DNA of 64,000 bases from Acidimicrobiales bacterium (GCA_020630065.1 JAHDCC010000003.1:101067-165066); one strand, 5' to 3'; numbered from the stretch's first letter, positions 27,497 through 37,350 are shown. The notes: generated by a model not told the origin, from the letters alone. A program made the numbers and translations.

Positions 27497-27760
27497 ATGA
27501 TCGTTCCTTGTGTTCTCATACAGCTTTTCCAGTTTGTCTTCCTGACCCGTCTCGTGATTACGTTTTTCCCAGTGTCGCCAACATCTTTAGCGGGCCGGTA
27601 TCGAGATCTATCGATCAAAGTGACTGAGCCGGTAGTCGTTCCGGTTCGTAAAATCATGCCACCGGTAACCGGAGCGCTACGCGGGTTTGGTTTCGCCGAA
27701 CTGATCGTTTTGTTGATTCTGGCTGTGCTTGGTCAGATCATCTGTGGCGCAGCGACGTAA
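27497..27760 (+). CDS. YggT family membrane protein
   Basis: Two TM segments with LVITFFPVSP...VTEPVVVPVRKIMPPVTGALRGFGFAELIVLLIL, located after sepF. Confidence 0.9.
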   Translation: MIVPCVLIQLFQFVFLTRLVITFFPVSPTSLAGRYRDLSIKVTEPVVVPVRKIMPPVTGALRGFGFAELIVLLILAVLGQIICGAAT

Positions 27761-27910
27761 CACAACGTCGGGTTTTTGGCCTGTTCGGAGTTATAGGAAG
27801 CCATAGGAACTGGTTGTTGGTAGGTCGAATAACCCTAATTAGGCGAATTTCAGTAGCCGAGAACTTAGATGACGGTGTTTCACCACGCATCTACCCGGTA
27901 GTCTTAGGTC

Positions 27911-29140
27911 ATGGCTCCGCAAAACGACAAGTTCCGTCTTCTTCGACGCATTCCCGACTTGCGGTTCGAGGAAGTTCCCAAGGGTTATAGCAAAGAACAG
28001 GTAAACCGTGTTCTCGATAACCTCGCTCAACTTTACGAAGAAGTTGAACGGCTTCAAGCTCGCCTCGCTGAGGCAGAGACTCGAGCTGCATCCGCCGAGG
28101 CCCGGCTAGTAGAAGCGAGGAGCCCATCGAACGCTACGGCTGATGTGGTGCCTCCGCTTCCGAATGCTGACTTCGACGAAACACTTCGCAATACGTTGGT
28201 ATCGGCTCAGCGAACAGCTGACACGATGGTTAAGGACGCAAAGGAAGAAGCTAGTCGTCTGCAGAGCGAAGCTGAACTGCAGTCAACGGCGATGCTTGAT
28301 GACGCTCGAGAGCAGTCGGCTGAGATGACCGCAGAGGCAGTGGCCCATCGCGATCTGAAGATGAACGAAGCCGAGCAAGAGCGACTCGAGCTGTCACAGC
28401 AATATAAGAGCGAGCTGGAACAGCGCAAGTCGTCGATTGAAGCCGAACTTGAAGAGGCACACGAAGCTGAGCGTTCAAATCTGTTGACGCAGATATCTGA
28501 TCTTAAAGACACCCACGGTTCGCTTCAGAAAGACATTAAGCGATTCGAGGAGCACCTCAATTCTCGTCGCGAGTCAATTCGGTTGGCTATCGCGGATCTA
28601 AATGCAGTGGTCGAAGATCCGACATCGCTGCGGTCCGCTGATCAGCCGGAGCCGGATGAAATAAAGGAGATCGATGAAGCTAACTATCCAAAGATTGGCA
28701 TCGAATCTCCGGCGCTTGAAGAGTTAGATACCGAGCTGTCAACCGAAGATGACTCAGTTGCCGAAGATGATGAACTAGTCATATCTGAAAACGACGACGA
28801 AGATTCTGACAGCGATGTCGAAGATACCACATCCGAAGAAGTAGCCGAGTCAAACGATTCACCGCCAGCCCCTCCAGCTCCGCCCGCTAACGGTGACTCT
28901 GCCAGTGCATTCGAAGAAGATGTAACCGTAGATGGCGCCGCTGTGAATCAGCAGGTCGATCTGACCGATCAAGAATCAGAAGAATCAGGTCAGGGTGCAT
29001 TGAGCAGCGGTGACCCGTTCCTCGCTGAGCTACGGCGAGTAACTAACGAAGAGCCTGAAGATGGCGATCCGATAACCGATTTTCTAGAAGACGAATCTTC
29101 TAATTCAAACGGTGGCGGCTGGTTCGGTCGTCGCAAGTAG
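27911..29140 (+). CDS. DivIVA/Wag31-like coiled-coil protein with acidic C-terminal region
   Basis: DivIVA-type N-terminus (IPDLRFEEVPKGYSKEQVNRVLDNLAQLYEEVERLQARLAEAE), long coiled coil, D/E-rich C-terminus ending GGGWFGRRK. Confidence 0.8.
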   Translation: MAPQNDKFRLLRRIPDLRFEEVPKGYSKEQVNRVLDNLAQLYEEVERLQARLAEAETRAASAEARLVEARSPSNATADVVPPLPNADFDETLRNTLVSAQRTADTMVKDAKEEASRLQSEAELQSTAMLDDAREQSAEMTAEAVAHRDLKMNEAEQERLELSQQYKSELEQRKSSIEAELEEAHEAERSNLLTQISDLKDTHGSLQKDIKRFEEHLNSRRESIRLAIADLNAVVEDPTSLRSADQPEPDEIKEIDEANYPKIGIESPALEELDTELSTEDDSVAEDDELVISENDDEDSDSDVEDTTSEEVAESNDSPPAPPAPPANGDSASAFEEDVTVDGAAVNQQVDLTDQESEESGQGALSSGDPFLAELRRVTNEEPEDGDPITDFLEDESSNSNGGGWFGRRK

Positions 29141-29177
29141 ACGACTCGACGACAACAACGCTAACTAAATAGTTATT

Positions 29178-29212
29178 CAAAGGGCCTGACTTCGAAGAAG
29201 TCAGGCCCTTTG
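29178..29212. terminator. Bidirectional intrinsic-type terminator between divIVA-like gene and ileS
   Basis: CAAAGGGCCTGACTTC-GAA-GAAGTCAGGCCCTTTG: perfect 16-bp stem, 3-nt loop, between convergent genes. Confidence 0.85.
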
Positions 29213-29233
29213 GTTCGCCGAAGTTTCTTTACG

Positions 29234-32200
29234 TTATGGATTGACGACGGCTATATCGATCGTGATGGGATGATCTCCCAACGTGGCCGACGTCGCCAGC
29301 ACGCCTTCTGAGTGCACGAACTCAATTGCGAGGACTTGGCCCGCAATCCAGTCAAAGTGGGGAGCTAACGCAGCCTGTAAGTCCGTTGGCAAATTGGTCT
29401 CTAAACGGATCCGGTCTACGACGTTTAGTTCACGATCCTTGCGTTCTTGCTGGACGAGACGTACCAGGTCTCTTGCCAATCCTTCAGCCTCAAGCTCTTC
29501 TGTGAGTTCGGTATCTAGGACGACAACGGCGTCGTTTCCTGGAAGGGCTGCTGCGGCGACACCATCGGTTGGGTCGAGGGCGAGTTCAAATTGATCTTCC
29601 ACGAGGGTATGGCCGGCAACGGTCACCGAACCATCATCGTTTAGCGTCCAATCGCCGGCCTTCGCTGCTTTGATCACTTTCTGTACATCGCCGCCAATGA
29701 GCGGCCCAAGCACTCGACCGTTTGGTCGCAACCGGAATGTGCCAAAGGTTTCGACTTCATTGGTGAGTTCGACTGCTTTGACGTTAATCTCGTCGGTTAG
29801 AAGGTCGACGAAAGGTCCGATTGCATCGGTCTTCGGCCCTGCGACCGTTACTTTGGCCAAAGGTAGCCTGATCCTAAGCCCGCGTTCGTCGCGAAGTGAT
29901 AACGCAGTCGAAGCGACGTCCCGTAGCTGATCCATTGCCTCGACCAGCTCAGGGTCGGCGGGAAGGTCGTTTCTTGAAGGCCACGCTTGCAGATGAACAG
30001 AGGAGTCGTCGTCGGTTAAACCAGTCCAGATCTCTTCTGCCAACATGGGTGCTAGAGGTGCGATAACTTTCGAGAGCACTCGAAGCACGGTATAGAGCGT
30101 GTCGAGAGCTTCTTCGTCAACGGAGGTGTCGCCTTCTTCTTTGTCTGTATTCCAGAACCGTTCCCGGCTGCGACGGATGTACCAGTTTGTTAATGCGTCT
30201 AGAAAACTTTGAACCCCGGCACATGCCCCGGCTAAGTCATAACTATCTAGGCGATCGCCAGCCTGAGCGACCAAATCATGTGCTTTAGCCAGAACATAGC
30301 GATCGAGTAGGTTGGTTGAGTCGGTTCGCTCAATTGCGGTGTAGCCTTCAGCGTTGGCATACAACGTGAAGAAGCTGTAGGTGCTCCAAATCGGGTTCAG
30401 GATTTGGCGGACGACGTCTCGGACCTCAGTCCCGTCTTGGCTAATACGTAAATCCTGGCCCCGTAGAATGGGTGAGCTCATTAGGAACCATCGCAACGCA
30501 TCAGAACCGTACTGGTCGAAGATTTCGAGCGGGTCAGGGTAATTTCTGAGTTTCTTTGAGAGTTTCCGACCCTCATTATCTAGCACGACTCCGTGGCAAA
30601 TAACGTTTTGGAATGCAGGTTTATCAAAGAGGGCAACAGAGAGCACATGCATCGTGTAAAACCAGCCCCTGGTTTGAGCGATGTATTCGACAATGAAGTC
30701 AGCTGGGTTATGTCGCTCGAAGCGTTCGCTATTCTCAAACGGGTAGTGAAGTTGAGCGTACGGCATCGACCCTGATTCGAACCAGCAGTCTAAGACCTCT
30801 GGAACTCGACGCATAGTTGATTGCCCGGTTGGGTCGTCAGGGTTTGGGCGGGTCAGTTCATCGACGTAAGGTCGGTGAAGATTATCTGGGCGAACGCCGA
30901 AATCTTGTTCGAGTTCGTCGAGACTTCCGTAGACGTCGACTCGTGGATATTCGGGATTGTCGCATTTCCACACAGGAATGGGTGCTCCCCAAAACCGGTT
31001 GCGGCTAATAGACCAGTCTCGGGCTCCCTCAAGCCAGCGCCCAAACGCTCCGTCTTTCACATGGCCTGGAATCCAGTTGATCTCCTGGTTAGTTTCTAAC
31101 AGACGGTCGGAGAGGTCGGTTACCCGGAGGTACCACGAGTTGATCGCTCGATAGATGATTGGGGTGTCGGTGCGCCAACAATGCGGATAGTTGTGGTCGT
31201 ACGTTTCGTGACGGACCACGGCATGTTGCTGTTTGAGGTGTTTGATCACGAGCGGGTTTGCGTCAAAAACGTTTTCCCCGGCGAAGTCCGTTACCTCAGG
31301 GGTGTATCGACCTTCGTCGTTTACCGGCACAACCAATGTGATGCCAGCTTCTTCACAGATTCGTTGGTCGTCTTCACCAAAGCCCGGAGCTATGTGAACA
31401 ACTCCTGTGCCATCGCCGGTTTCAACAAAGTCGGCACCTAGAACCACAAACGCTTCAGCATGATCGGCGAAGTAAGGGAATAGGGGGGTATACGACCGGC
31501 CAGCGAGTTCAGCTCCGGTGAAGGAACGTTCGGGTTCGATTTGTTGTAGTTCCTTGCTGTATCGTTCAAGCGCTTCTTGAGCAACGAATACGGTGTCACC
31601 GGCGCTGTCTGTAGCCGCAACATAGGTAATGTCAGGGCCAACGGCGAGTGCAAGATTGGACGGCAACGTCCATGGTGTAGTGGTCCAGGCCGCGAGGTAG
31701 ACGGGTTCGTGTTCAGAGCCGACCGGATCGAGTTTGAACTTGACTGTTAGCGCTGGGTCTTGGCGTGGACGGGTGGCGTCGTCAAGCCGTATCTCAAAGT
31801 TGGCGAGTGGTGTTTCGGCACCCCAGGAATATGGCATAACTCGATCGGCCTCATACAACAGACCTTTTTCATAGAGCTGTTTAAACGCCCAAATAACCGA
31901 CTCCATGTAGTCAAGATCCATGGTCTTGTAGTCATTATCGAAGTCGACCCATCGAGCCTGACGTTGAACGTATTGTTGCCATTCTTCGGTGTAGCGCTGA
32001 ACCGACGCACGACAGGAGTCATTGAACTTATCAATGCCATAGTCGACGATGGCTTTGCGTCCCGACACGCCAAGTTCTTTTTCTGTGTGCATTTCGGCTG
32101 GGAGACCGTGGCAGTCCCAGCCGAATCGGCGTTCGACTCGATGGCCTCGCATAGTTTGGAATCGAGGGATTACGTCTTTGACGTATCCGGTGAGGAGATG

Positions 32201-32413
32201 GCCATAGTGGGGGAGTCCATTAGCGAACGGCGGGCCGTCGTTAAAGACAAACTCGTCACCTCCGTCGCTAAAACTTTGGTGCTGTTCGACTGATTTCGTA
32301 AAAATTTCCTGTTTGTTCCATCTGTCGAGTATCTCTCGCTCAAGTTTCGGGAAATTTGGCCGAGAAGGTACATCTGGATATGGAAGTCGATTAACAGCAG
32401 AAACCATGTCCAT
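29234..32413 (-). CDS. ileS: Isoleucyl-tRNA synthetase, eukaryote-like (type 2) form
   Basis: PHYGHLLTG (HIGH), WFYTMHVLSVALF, NEGRKLSKKLRNYPDPLEIFDQYGSDALRWFLMSS (KMSKS), 1059 aa. Confidence 0.95.
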   Translation of the reverse strand: MDMVSAVNRLPYPDVPSRPNFPKLEREILDRWNKQEIFTKSVEQHQSFSDGGDEFVFNDGPPFANGLPHYGHLLTGYVKDVIPRFQTMRGHRVERRFGWDCHGLPAEMHTEKELGVSGRKAIVDYGIDKFNDSCRASVQRYTEEWQQYVQRQARWVDFDNDYKTMDLDYMESVIWAFKQLYEKGLLYEADRVMPYSWGAETPLANFEIRLDDATRPRQDPALTVKFKLDPVGSEHEPVYLAAWTTTPWTLPSNLALAVGPDITYVAATDSAGDTVFVAQEALERYSKELQQIEPERSFTGAELAGRSYTPLFPYFADHAEAFVVLGADFVETGDGTGVVHIAPGFGEDDQRICEEAGITLVVPVNDEGRYTPEVTDFAGENVFDANPLVIKHLKQQHAVVRHETYDHNYPHCWRTDTPIIYRAINSWYLRVTDLSDRLLETNQEINWIPGHVKDGAFGRWLEGARDWSISRNRFWGAPIPVWKCDNPEYPRVDVYGSLDELEQDFGVRPDNLHRPYVDELTRPNPDDPTGQSTMRRVPEVLDCWFESGSMPYAQLHYPFENSERFERHNPADFIVEYIAQTRGWFYTMHVLSVALFDKPAFQNVICHGVVLDNEGRKLSKKLRNYPDPLEIFDQYGSDALRWFLMSSPILRGQDLRISQDGTEVRDVVRQILNPIWSTYSFFTLYANAEGYTAIERTDSTNLLDRYVLAKAHDLVAQAGDRLDSYDLAGACAGVQSFLDALTNWYIRRSRERFWNTDKEEGDTSVDEEALDTLYTVLRVLSKVIAPLAPMLAEEIWTGLTDDDSSVHLQAWPSRNDLPADPELVEAMDQLRDVASTALSLRDERGLRIRLPLAKVTVAGPKTDAIGPFVDLLTDEINVKAVELTNEVETFGTFRLRPNGRVLGPLIGGDVQKVIKAAKAGDWTLNDDGSVTVAGHTLVEDQFELALDPTDGVAAAALPGNDAVVVLDTELTEELEAEGLARDLVRLVQQERKDRELNVVDRIRLETNLPTDLQAALAPHFDWIAGQVLAIEFVHSEGVLATSATLGDHPITIDIAVVNP

Positions 32414-32856
32414 AGGTTAGCGTTAGCTGTTCAGATGGGATGATGTCCGACACCTACGGCATGGAAATGTAAGCGTTACGCATCAGAGTTCAGGATTTTC
32501 GGCCCCATTTTGGATGAAAATACCGCCAAATAAAGGGGGTTTGTCCACTATTCTGGTCAAAATCTGGTTCTCGATTTTCTTGGGACGGAGACTGGTGCTA
32601 GAATAGCCCGACTTGTCAAATTGGCTATCAAGGACAATTCATGCAGTTGGCTACATGTTCCCGACAACTCTTGACGATGAGAAGGATTCCGAGTACGAAG
32701 CTAGCCTGATCGATATATCTCGATCGTCCGAACTCTTGGGTGATAGTAAGTAAGTGTTTACGCAGGCAAACGAGCAAGAAATGAGTGGCAGAGATATCAG
32801 AATCAAACGGAGCTAAAACTTCCTCAAGAATTCTGAAATCACGGCGAAAGACGACT

Positions 32857-33267
32857 ATGGCAACAAAAGATGCGGCAAATAAGAGTGCACTTCCAAAGTA
32901 CATGACCGACAAGAAATGGCTCGATGAGCAACGCAAAGCGCTCGAAGCTGAGCGGGTGCGGTACGTCTCGAGCGCTGATCGGTTGGCCGCTGAAGCGGCT
33001 GCCTTGATGGCAGATCGTGAACCCGGTGATGTGCAATTCGATGAGGAATCGGGCGAAGGCGACACCATAGCGGTTGAACGAGATCGTGATCTGGCGCTGT
33101 CGGCTGCGGCTCGCCAGGCAGTCATTGAGATTGACGCTGCGCTCGCACGACTTGATGATAATACCTACGGCATCTGTACAGTAAGCGGTGAACCGATCCC
33201 AAAGGCGCGGCTCGAAGCCATTCCTGAAGCGTCGGTTCGTGTGGAACACAAGACATCAATGTTTTAG
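32857..33267 (+). CDS. DksA/TraR-family protein with degenerate zinc-finger
   Basis: Coiled-coil region plus LARLDDNTYGICTVSGEPIPKARLEAIPEASVRVEHKT, aligned by eye with the DksA/TraR C4 module. The ORF opens at 32785; MATKDAANK at 32857 is the more likely start. Confidence 0.75.
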   Translation: MATKDAANKSALPKYMTDKKWLDEQRKALEAERVRYVSSADRLAAEAAALMADREPGDVQFDEESGEGDTIAVERDRDLALSAAARQAVIEIDAALARLDDNTYGICTVSGEPIPKARLEAIPEASVRVEHKTSMF

Positions 33268-33303
33268 CGGCAGGCCCAAGGTTGGTGCTGTCGCTGAGGG
33301 AGT

Positions 33304-33897
33304 GTGGAAGTGAGACGAGCGCTTCTTAGTGCGGCAGTAGTCGTCGTTCTTGATCAACTGACTAAGATATGGGCCGTTGCACGGCTCGTCGATGAACCTG
33401 GACAGCGTATTGCGCTCGGTTTCGGAGCTGAGTTTCAGCTCCACTACAACAAGGGCGCGGCTTTCAGCAGTGGCACTAGCTTTGGTCAAATTATTGCTGT
33501 AGTTGCGTTTGGGATGAGCATCTTGTTGTTCAGGCTCGCCAGTCAACGTCAAGACCGTTACGGGCAGATCGTATTGGGCAGCATTGCTGGTGGAGCGGTC
33601 GGCAATCTGTTGGATCGAATCTTTCGCGCCGAAGAAGGACCGTTGTCAGGCGCCGTCGTCGACTTCATCCGGCCGTTCGATTTCTTTGCCATCTTCAATG
33701 TTGCTGACGCAGCGATCGTCGTTGGCGTAATCGCGGTACTCGTCCAGGCCGTTCTGTTTCCGCCTGACGAACCAGAGACCAAGCCCACAGCATCTAACGA
33801 TTCCGAAGTCACGAGTGTGGCCTCTTCTTTATCCGACGATGAAGTGGGACAGGACGAAGACCTTCAAGAGCCTGATAAGTCGCTACCAAGTGTCTGA
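33304..33897 (+). CDS. lspA: Lipoprotein signal peptidase (signal peptidase II)
   Basis: VVVLDQLTKIWAV, LHYNKGAAFSSGTSFG, GGAVGNLLDRIFR, VVDFI...FAIFNVADAAIVVG. Confidence 0.95.
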   Translation: MEVRRALLSAAVVVVLDQLTKIWAVARLVDEPGQRIALGFGAEFQLHYNKGAAFSSGTSFGQIIAVVAFGMSILLFRLASQRQDRYGQIVLGSIAGGAVGNLLDRIFRAEEGPLSGAVVDFIRPFDFFAIFNVADAAIVVGVIAVLVQAVLFPPDEPETKPTASNDSEVTSVASSLSDDEVGQDEDLQEPDKSLPSV

Positions 33898-34897
33898 GAG
33901 TACGGGTCCAGAAACGTCCGCAGAACCTTCTCTCGAGATCGCACATTTTGCTGAAGAGGTCTCTCCAGCGTTAGAAAACGAGCGGGTAGATCGATTGGTG
34001 TGCCTGGTGGCTGACGTCAGCCGGAACCGGGCTACCGAGCTGATCGGTCAAAGCCGGGTGTTGGTCGATGGGGTAGTAGCTACTAAAGGCTCACGTCGAC
34101 TGCCCGAAGGTGTCACGATCGAAATATCGGTGCCAGCTGTCAACAACGAGCTGGTTGGTGATGTAAATGTTGAGATACCAGTGGTCTACGAAGACGCCGA
34201 CGTCATTGTGATCAACAAACCGATCGGCCTTGTTGTGCATCCAGGATCTGGTGTGACCGACAAAACGATGGTCAACGGGCTTTTAGCCAAGTACCCGGAA
34301 ATTGGTGATGTAGGCCAAGTGGGAAGGCCAGGTATTGTTCATCGGCTGGATAAGGACACCTCAGGCTTATTGATGGTCGCACGCACTGAAGAAGCCTATG
34401 TCGATCTTGTGGATCAACTCAAGGCCCGACTCGTGGGCCGAGAATACGCGGCTCTTGCCTTCGGAGCATTCGACTCTGAGTCCGGTACTATCGACGCTCC
34501 ATTAGGGAGATCCCAAAAAGACGCAACACGGCAAGCTGTTGTTATGGATGGTCGAAAGGCGATAACCCACTACGAAGTCGAAGACACATATCGTCTCCCT
34601 AAAGCCAATCAGATAGCAGGACCGTCGGGTAAACCTCGTGTGGTGACCAGGTTACGCTGCCAATTAGAAACAGGGCGCACCCACCAGATTCGGGTCCACC
34701 TTTCATCTATTGGCCGCCCGATCGTCGGAGACCAGAAATACGGGGGCGGCACAACGCTTCTTTCCCGCCCATTTTTGCATGCTGCGAGTTTGGCGTTTAC
34801 TCATCCAAGTACTGGCGAGAGTCTGTCGTTTGAGGCTCCGTTACCTGAGGACCTTTCAGCGCTGCTGACATCGCTCGACAATATTGAACAGAGTTGA
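33890..34897 (+). CDS. RluD-family 23S rRNA pseudouridine synthase
   Basis: S4-like N-terminus, PGIVHRLDKDTSGLLMVARTEEAY (HRLDxxTSG), LETGRTHQIRVHLSSIGRPIVGDQKYG. GTG start at 33890 overlapping lspA. Confidence 0.94.
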   Translation: MSESTGPETSAEPSLEIAHFAEEVSPALENERVDRLVCLVADVSRNRATELIGQSRVLVDGVVATKGSRRLPEGVTIEISVPAVNNELVGDVNVEIPVVYEDADVIVINKPIGLVVHPGSGVTDKTMVNGLLAKYPEIGDVGQVGRPGIVHRLDKDTSGLLMVARTEEAYVDLVDQLKARLVGREYAALAFGAFDSESGTIDAPLGRSQKDATRQAVVMDGRKAITHYEVEDTYRLPKANQIAGPSGKPRVVTRLRCQLETGRTHQIRVHLSSIGRPIVGDQKYGGGTTLLSRPFLHAASLAFTHPSTGESLSFEAPLPEDLSALLTSLDNIEQS

Positions 34898-34921
34898 CTC
34901 GAACGAACTGATCAACGACGG

Positions 34922-35518
34922 TTAGGTTGGTCGTTTGATAATTTCTGAGACCGGTTTCCACTGACGATGAGCTGAGCGTCCCGGTGAGTCTTCGATGGCA
35001 TGGCCTATGGTTAGTGCCGTCACGATCCGTTGATCGTCTGGCAACCCGAATTCGGTACGGATGTCGTCTTCGTGGTCGAAGAGTCCAACAACGCACGCTC
35101 CTAGCCCTTCAGCGGTAGCCAACAAGAGTAGATTCTGAATGACAGCTCCACTGTCTACCCACCAGAATGGAACTGGCCAGGCATCAAAGTTGAGTCCACG
35201 CATAGTATGTTTCTTATCTTTTTCTGAGTATCGGTCGAGATACGCGTGAGGTTTGAGCAGAACTAACACGATAGTTGGGGCGTCGAGCAGCTTCGGGAAA
35301 GAAAAACTCGATCGGCGTTCAGGCGGCAACGTGGTGTTCCAATATCGACTCGTCACGTCCGGCGTATCAAGAATTAGAAACGACACCGCTTGGGTATTTC
35401 CAGCTGATGGGGCGTGCCTGGCCTGTTCACACAACGCATCGATTTTGCCGTCAGGTAGCGGCCTAGATGAGAACGCCCGAACCATGTGGCGTTTCTTAAT
35501 AGCCTGGGATAATTCCAC
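34922..35518 (-). CDS. Nitroreductase-family flavoprotein
   Basis: RHMVRAFSSRPLPDGKIDALCEQARHAPSAGNTQAVSFLILD; SGAVIQNLLLLATAEGLGACVVG. Confidence 0.92.
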   Translation of the reverse strand: MELSQAIKKRHMVRAFSSRPLPDGKIDALCEQARHAPSAGNTQAVSFLILDTPDVTSRYWNTTLPPERRSSFSFPKLLDAPTIVLVLLKPHAYLDRYSEKDKKHTMRGLNFDAWPVPFWWVDSGAVIQNLLLLATAEGLGACVVGLFDHEDDIRTEFGLPDDQRIVTALTIGHAIEDSPGRSAHRQWKPVSEIIKRPT

Positions 35519-35521
35519 CGG

Positions 35522-35986
35522 CTACTGCGTTGAGGAATCTCGTTTGATTACTTCTGGCCACGCCGTTTTGCCTTCGGCCATTAAAACGAGGTCGCTTAGC
35601 TTGTAATCCTCAAGTTGACGTCGGATATCTTCACCAACGGCGCTCCAGATTGCGAGAAGAGCACATTGGCCTTCATGGTTGCAGGCCCCTTCGGTGTGTG
35701 GGTCCTGAAAGTCACCTAAAACAATGGGTCCGTCGACCGCGCTGACTATGTCTGCCAGGCTGATGTCACTTGGGGAACGCGAGAGAAGGTATCCGCCACC
35801 AACACCCCGCTTCGATTTGACCAACCCGGCTCCTTTTAGAGCCAGCAGAATCTGTTCGAGATACGGCTGCGGAAGTGCGGTGCGTTCCGCAATTTCGCTA
35901 ACCGTTGTCGGGCGTTCTTCGGCGCAATGCAGGGCTAAAGAAAGTAACGCTCGACTAGCATAATCTCCACGGGTAGAAACTTTCAC
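35522..35986 (-). CDS. Rrf2-family transcriptional regulator (GTG start)
   Basis: VSTRGDYASRALLSLALH, ERTALPQPYLEQILLALKGAGLVKSKRGVGGGYLLSRSPSDISLADIVSAVDGP. Confidence 0.94.
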   Translation of the reverse strand: MKVSTRGDYASRALLSLALHCAEERPTTVSEIAERTALPQPYLEQILLALKGAGLVKSKRGVGGGYLLSRSPSDISLADIVSAVDGPIVLGDFQDPHTEGACNHEGQCALLAIWSAVGEDIRRQLEDYKLSDLVLMAEGKTAWPEVIKRDSSTQ

Positions 35987-36255
35987 TGATCAGTACACTA
36001 CCCGTTTCGCACAGCCATGTGTTGGTAGATCTCAGCTTTAGTCGGCCATTGGTAGTAAACACCTAAGGATCCAATGTGATACCCGATGTCCGGATATCGC
36101 GACTCGGATGTAGGATTGGTTGCCTGGGCGGGAATTGTTCGCAGCTGTCGTACTTTTTGCGTCGGTTAGTGGTTATTCCAGATAGTTATTTACGTCAGAC
36201 GGTCTATGTGCCGTTACCGTATCAAGGCCAGTCTACGTAGCTGAAAGGCGGCAAC

Positions 36256-37350
36256 ATGGTCAAAATGGTTCTGCCAGCCTTTGGCAAAGATTGTGTTACC
36301 GGGCTTATGCCAGCGTTGTGTGGTGTTAGTGATGGCTCGGAATTACCCGCCAACTTCGGTTCATCGTCCCAACGCGTTCTTCTGGTGCTCGATGGTTTAG
36401 GCTGGAACCAGGTACAAAATAGACCTGACTTATTGCCGACGATTTCTTCGATGCAGGGTGCATCTATCACCACTGTCGCCCCGACGACGACTGCGGTCGC
36501 GTTGACTTCAATCACGACAGGGCTGACGCCTGGAGAACACGGGATTGTTGGCTATCGAATGATGGTCGACGATCAGATTCTCAACACGCTTCGATGGAGA
36601 ACCGATGAGAGAGGTGATGTGAGACGGAGCATCCCTCCGGAGATGGTTCAACCATACAAACCGTTTCTGGACCATAATCTTCCGTTTGTCACAAAGGGCG
36701 AATTCTGCACGACCGGGTTCACGACAGCCCATCTTCGGAACGGGCGGCTCAAGGGCTACCGAACTTCTGCGGTGCTTGTTCATAACGTAGCCTCGCTGCT
36801 TGCCAGCGGAGAAGAAGCCGTCTACTGCTACTACGACGGAGTTGACAAAGTCGCACATGAGTACGGCCTCGCTGCGGAGTATGAAGCTGAACTGCGATTT
36901 GTCGACAGGCTGGTTGATGACCTTCTGGAGGCTGCACCGGCCGGGACCACGTTATTGGTCACCGCCGACCATGGGCATGTCGATTGCGGCTCCAACATCG
37001 AAGATATCCATCCAGCGGTCGCACAAAACGTGGTGGCGATGTCGGGTGAAGCGAGATTTCGCTGGCTGCACACAAGTCCCGACGATGTAGACAAAGTCGC
37101 TGAGGCAGCTAAGGAGTGGCACGGCCATCACGCCTGGGTGTTCCGTAAAGATGAGATGATTAAGCAGAAATGGTTTGGCCATCACGTTTCCGATGATGCT
37201 GCGAGCCGCATGGGCGATGTCGCCCTCTTACCGTTTGAGCCGACCGGCTTCGCCGACCCTGCAGATACAGGACCTTATAACCTCATTGGCCGTCACGGTT
37301 CGTTGACCGAAGACGAGGTATTAGTTCCCTGTGTCACGGCTTCAGTCTGA
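36256..37350 (+). CDS. Alkaline phosphatase superfamily / type I phosphodiesterase
   Basis: VLLVLDGLGWNQVQ, PTTTAVALTSITTGLTPGEHGIVGYRM, YDGVDKVAHEYG, TLLVTADHGHVDCG. Confidence 0.92.
   Translation: MVKMVLPAFGKDCVTGLMPALCGVSDGSELPANFGSSSQRVLLVLDGLGWNQVQNRPDLLPTISSMQGASITTVAPTTTAVALTSITTGLTPGEHGIVGYRMMVDDQILNTLRWRTDERGDVRRSIPPEMVQPYKPFLDHNLPFVTKGEFCTTGFTTAHLRNGRLKGYRTSAVLVHNVASLLASGEEAVYCYYDGVDKVAHEYGLAAEYEAELRFVDRLVDDLLEAAPAGTTLLVTADHGHVDCGSNIEDIHPAVAQNVVAMSGEARFRWLHTSPDDVDKVAEAAKEWHGHHAWVFRKDEMIKQKWFGHHVSDDAASRMGDVALLPFEPTGFADPADTGPYNLIGRHGSLTEDEVLVPCVTASV

Noticed and set aside
32414-32785. Possible T-box riboswitch upstream of ileS
   Set aside because: No recognisable T-box sequence (GGUGGNACCGCG-like) on the minus strand in the region; left as a negative observation.
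36000-36255. tRNA or small RNA in the gap between the Rrf2 gene and the phosphodiesterase gene
   Set aside because: No cloverleaf or GGTTCRA box detected by eye; probably promoter DNA.
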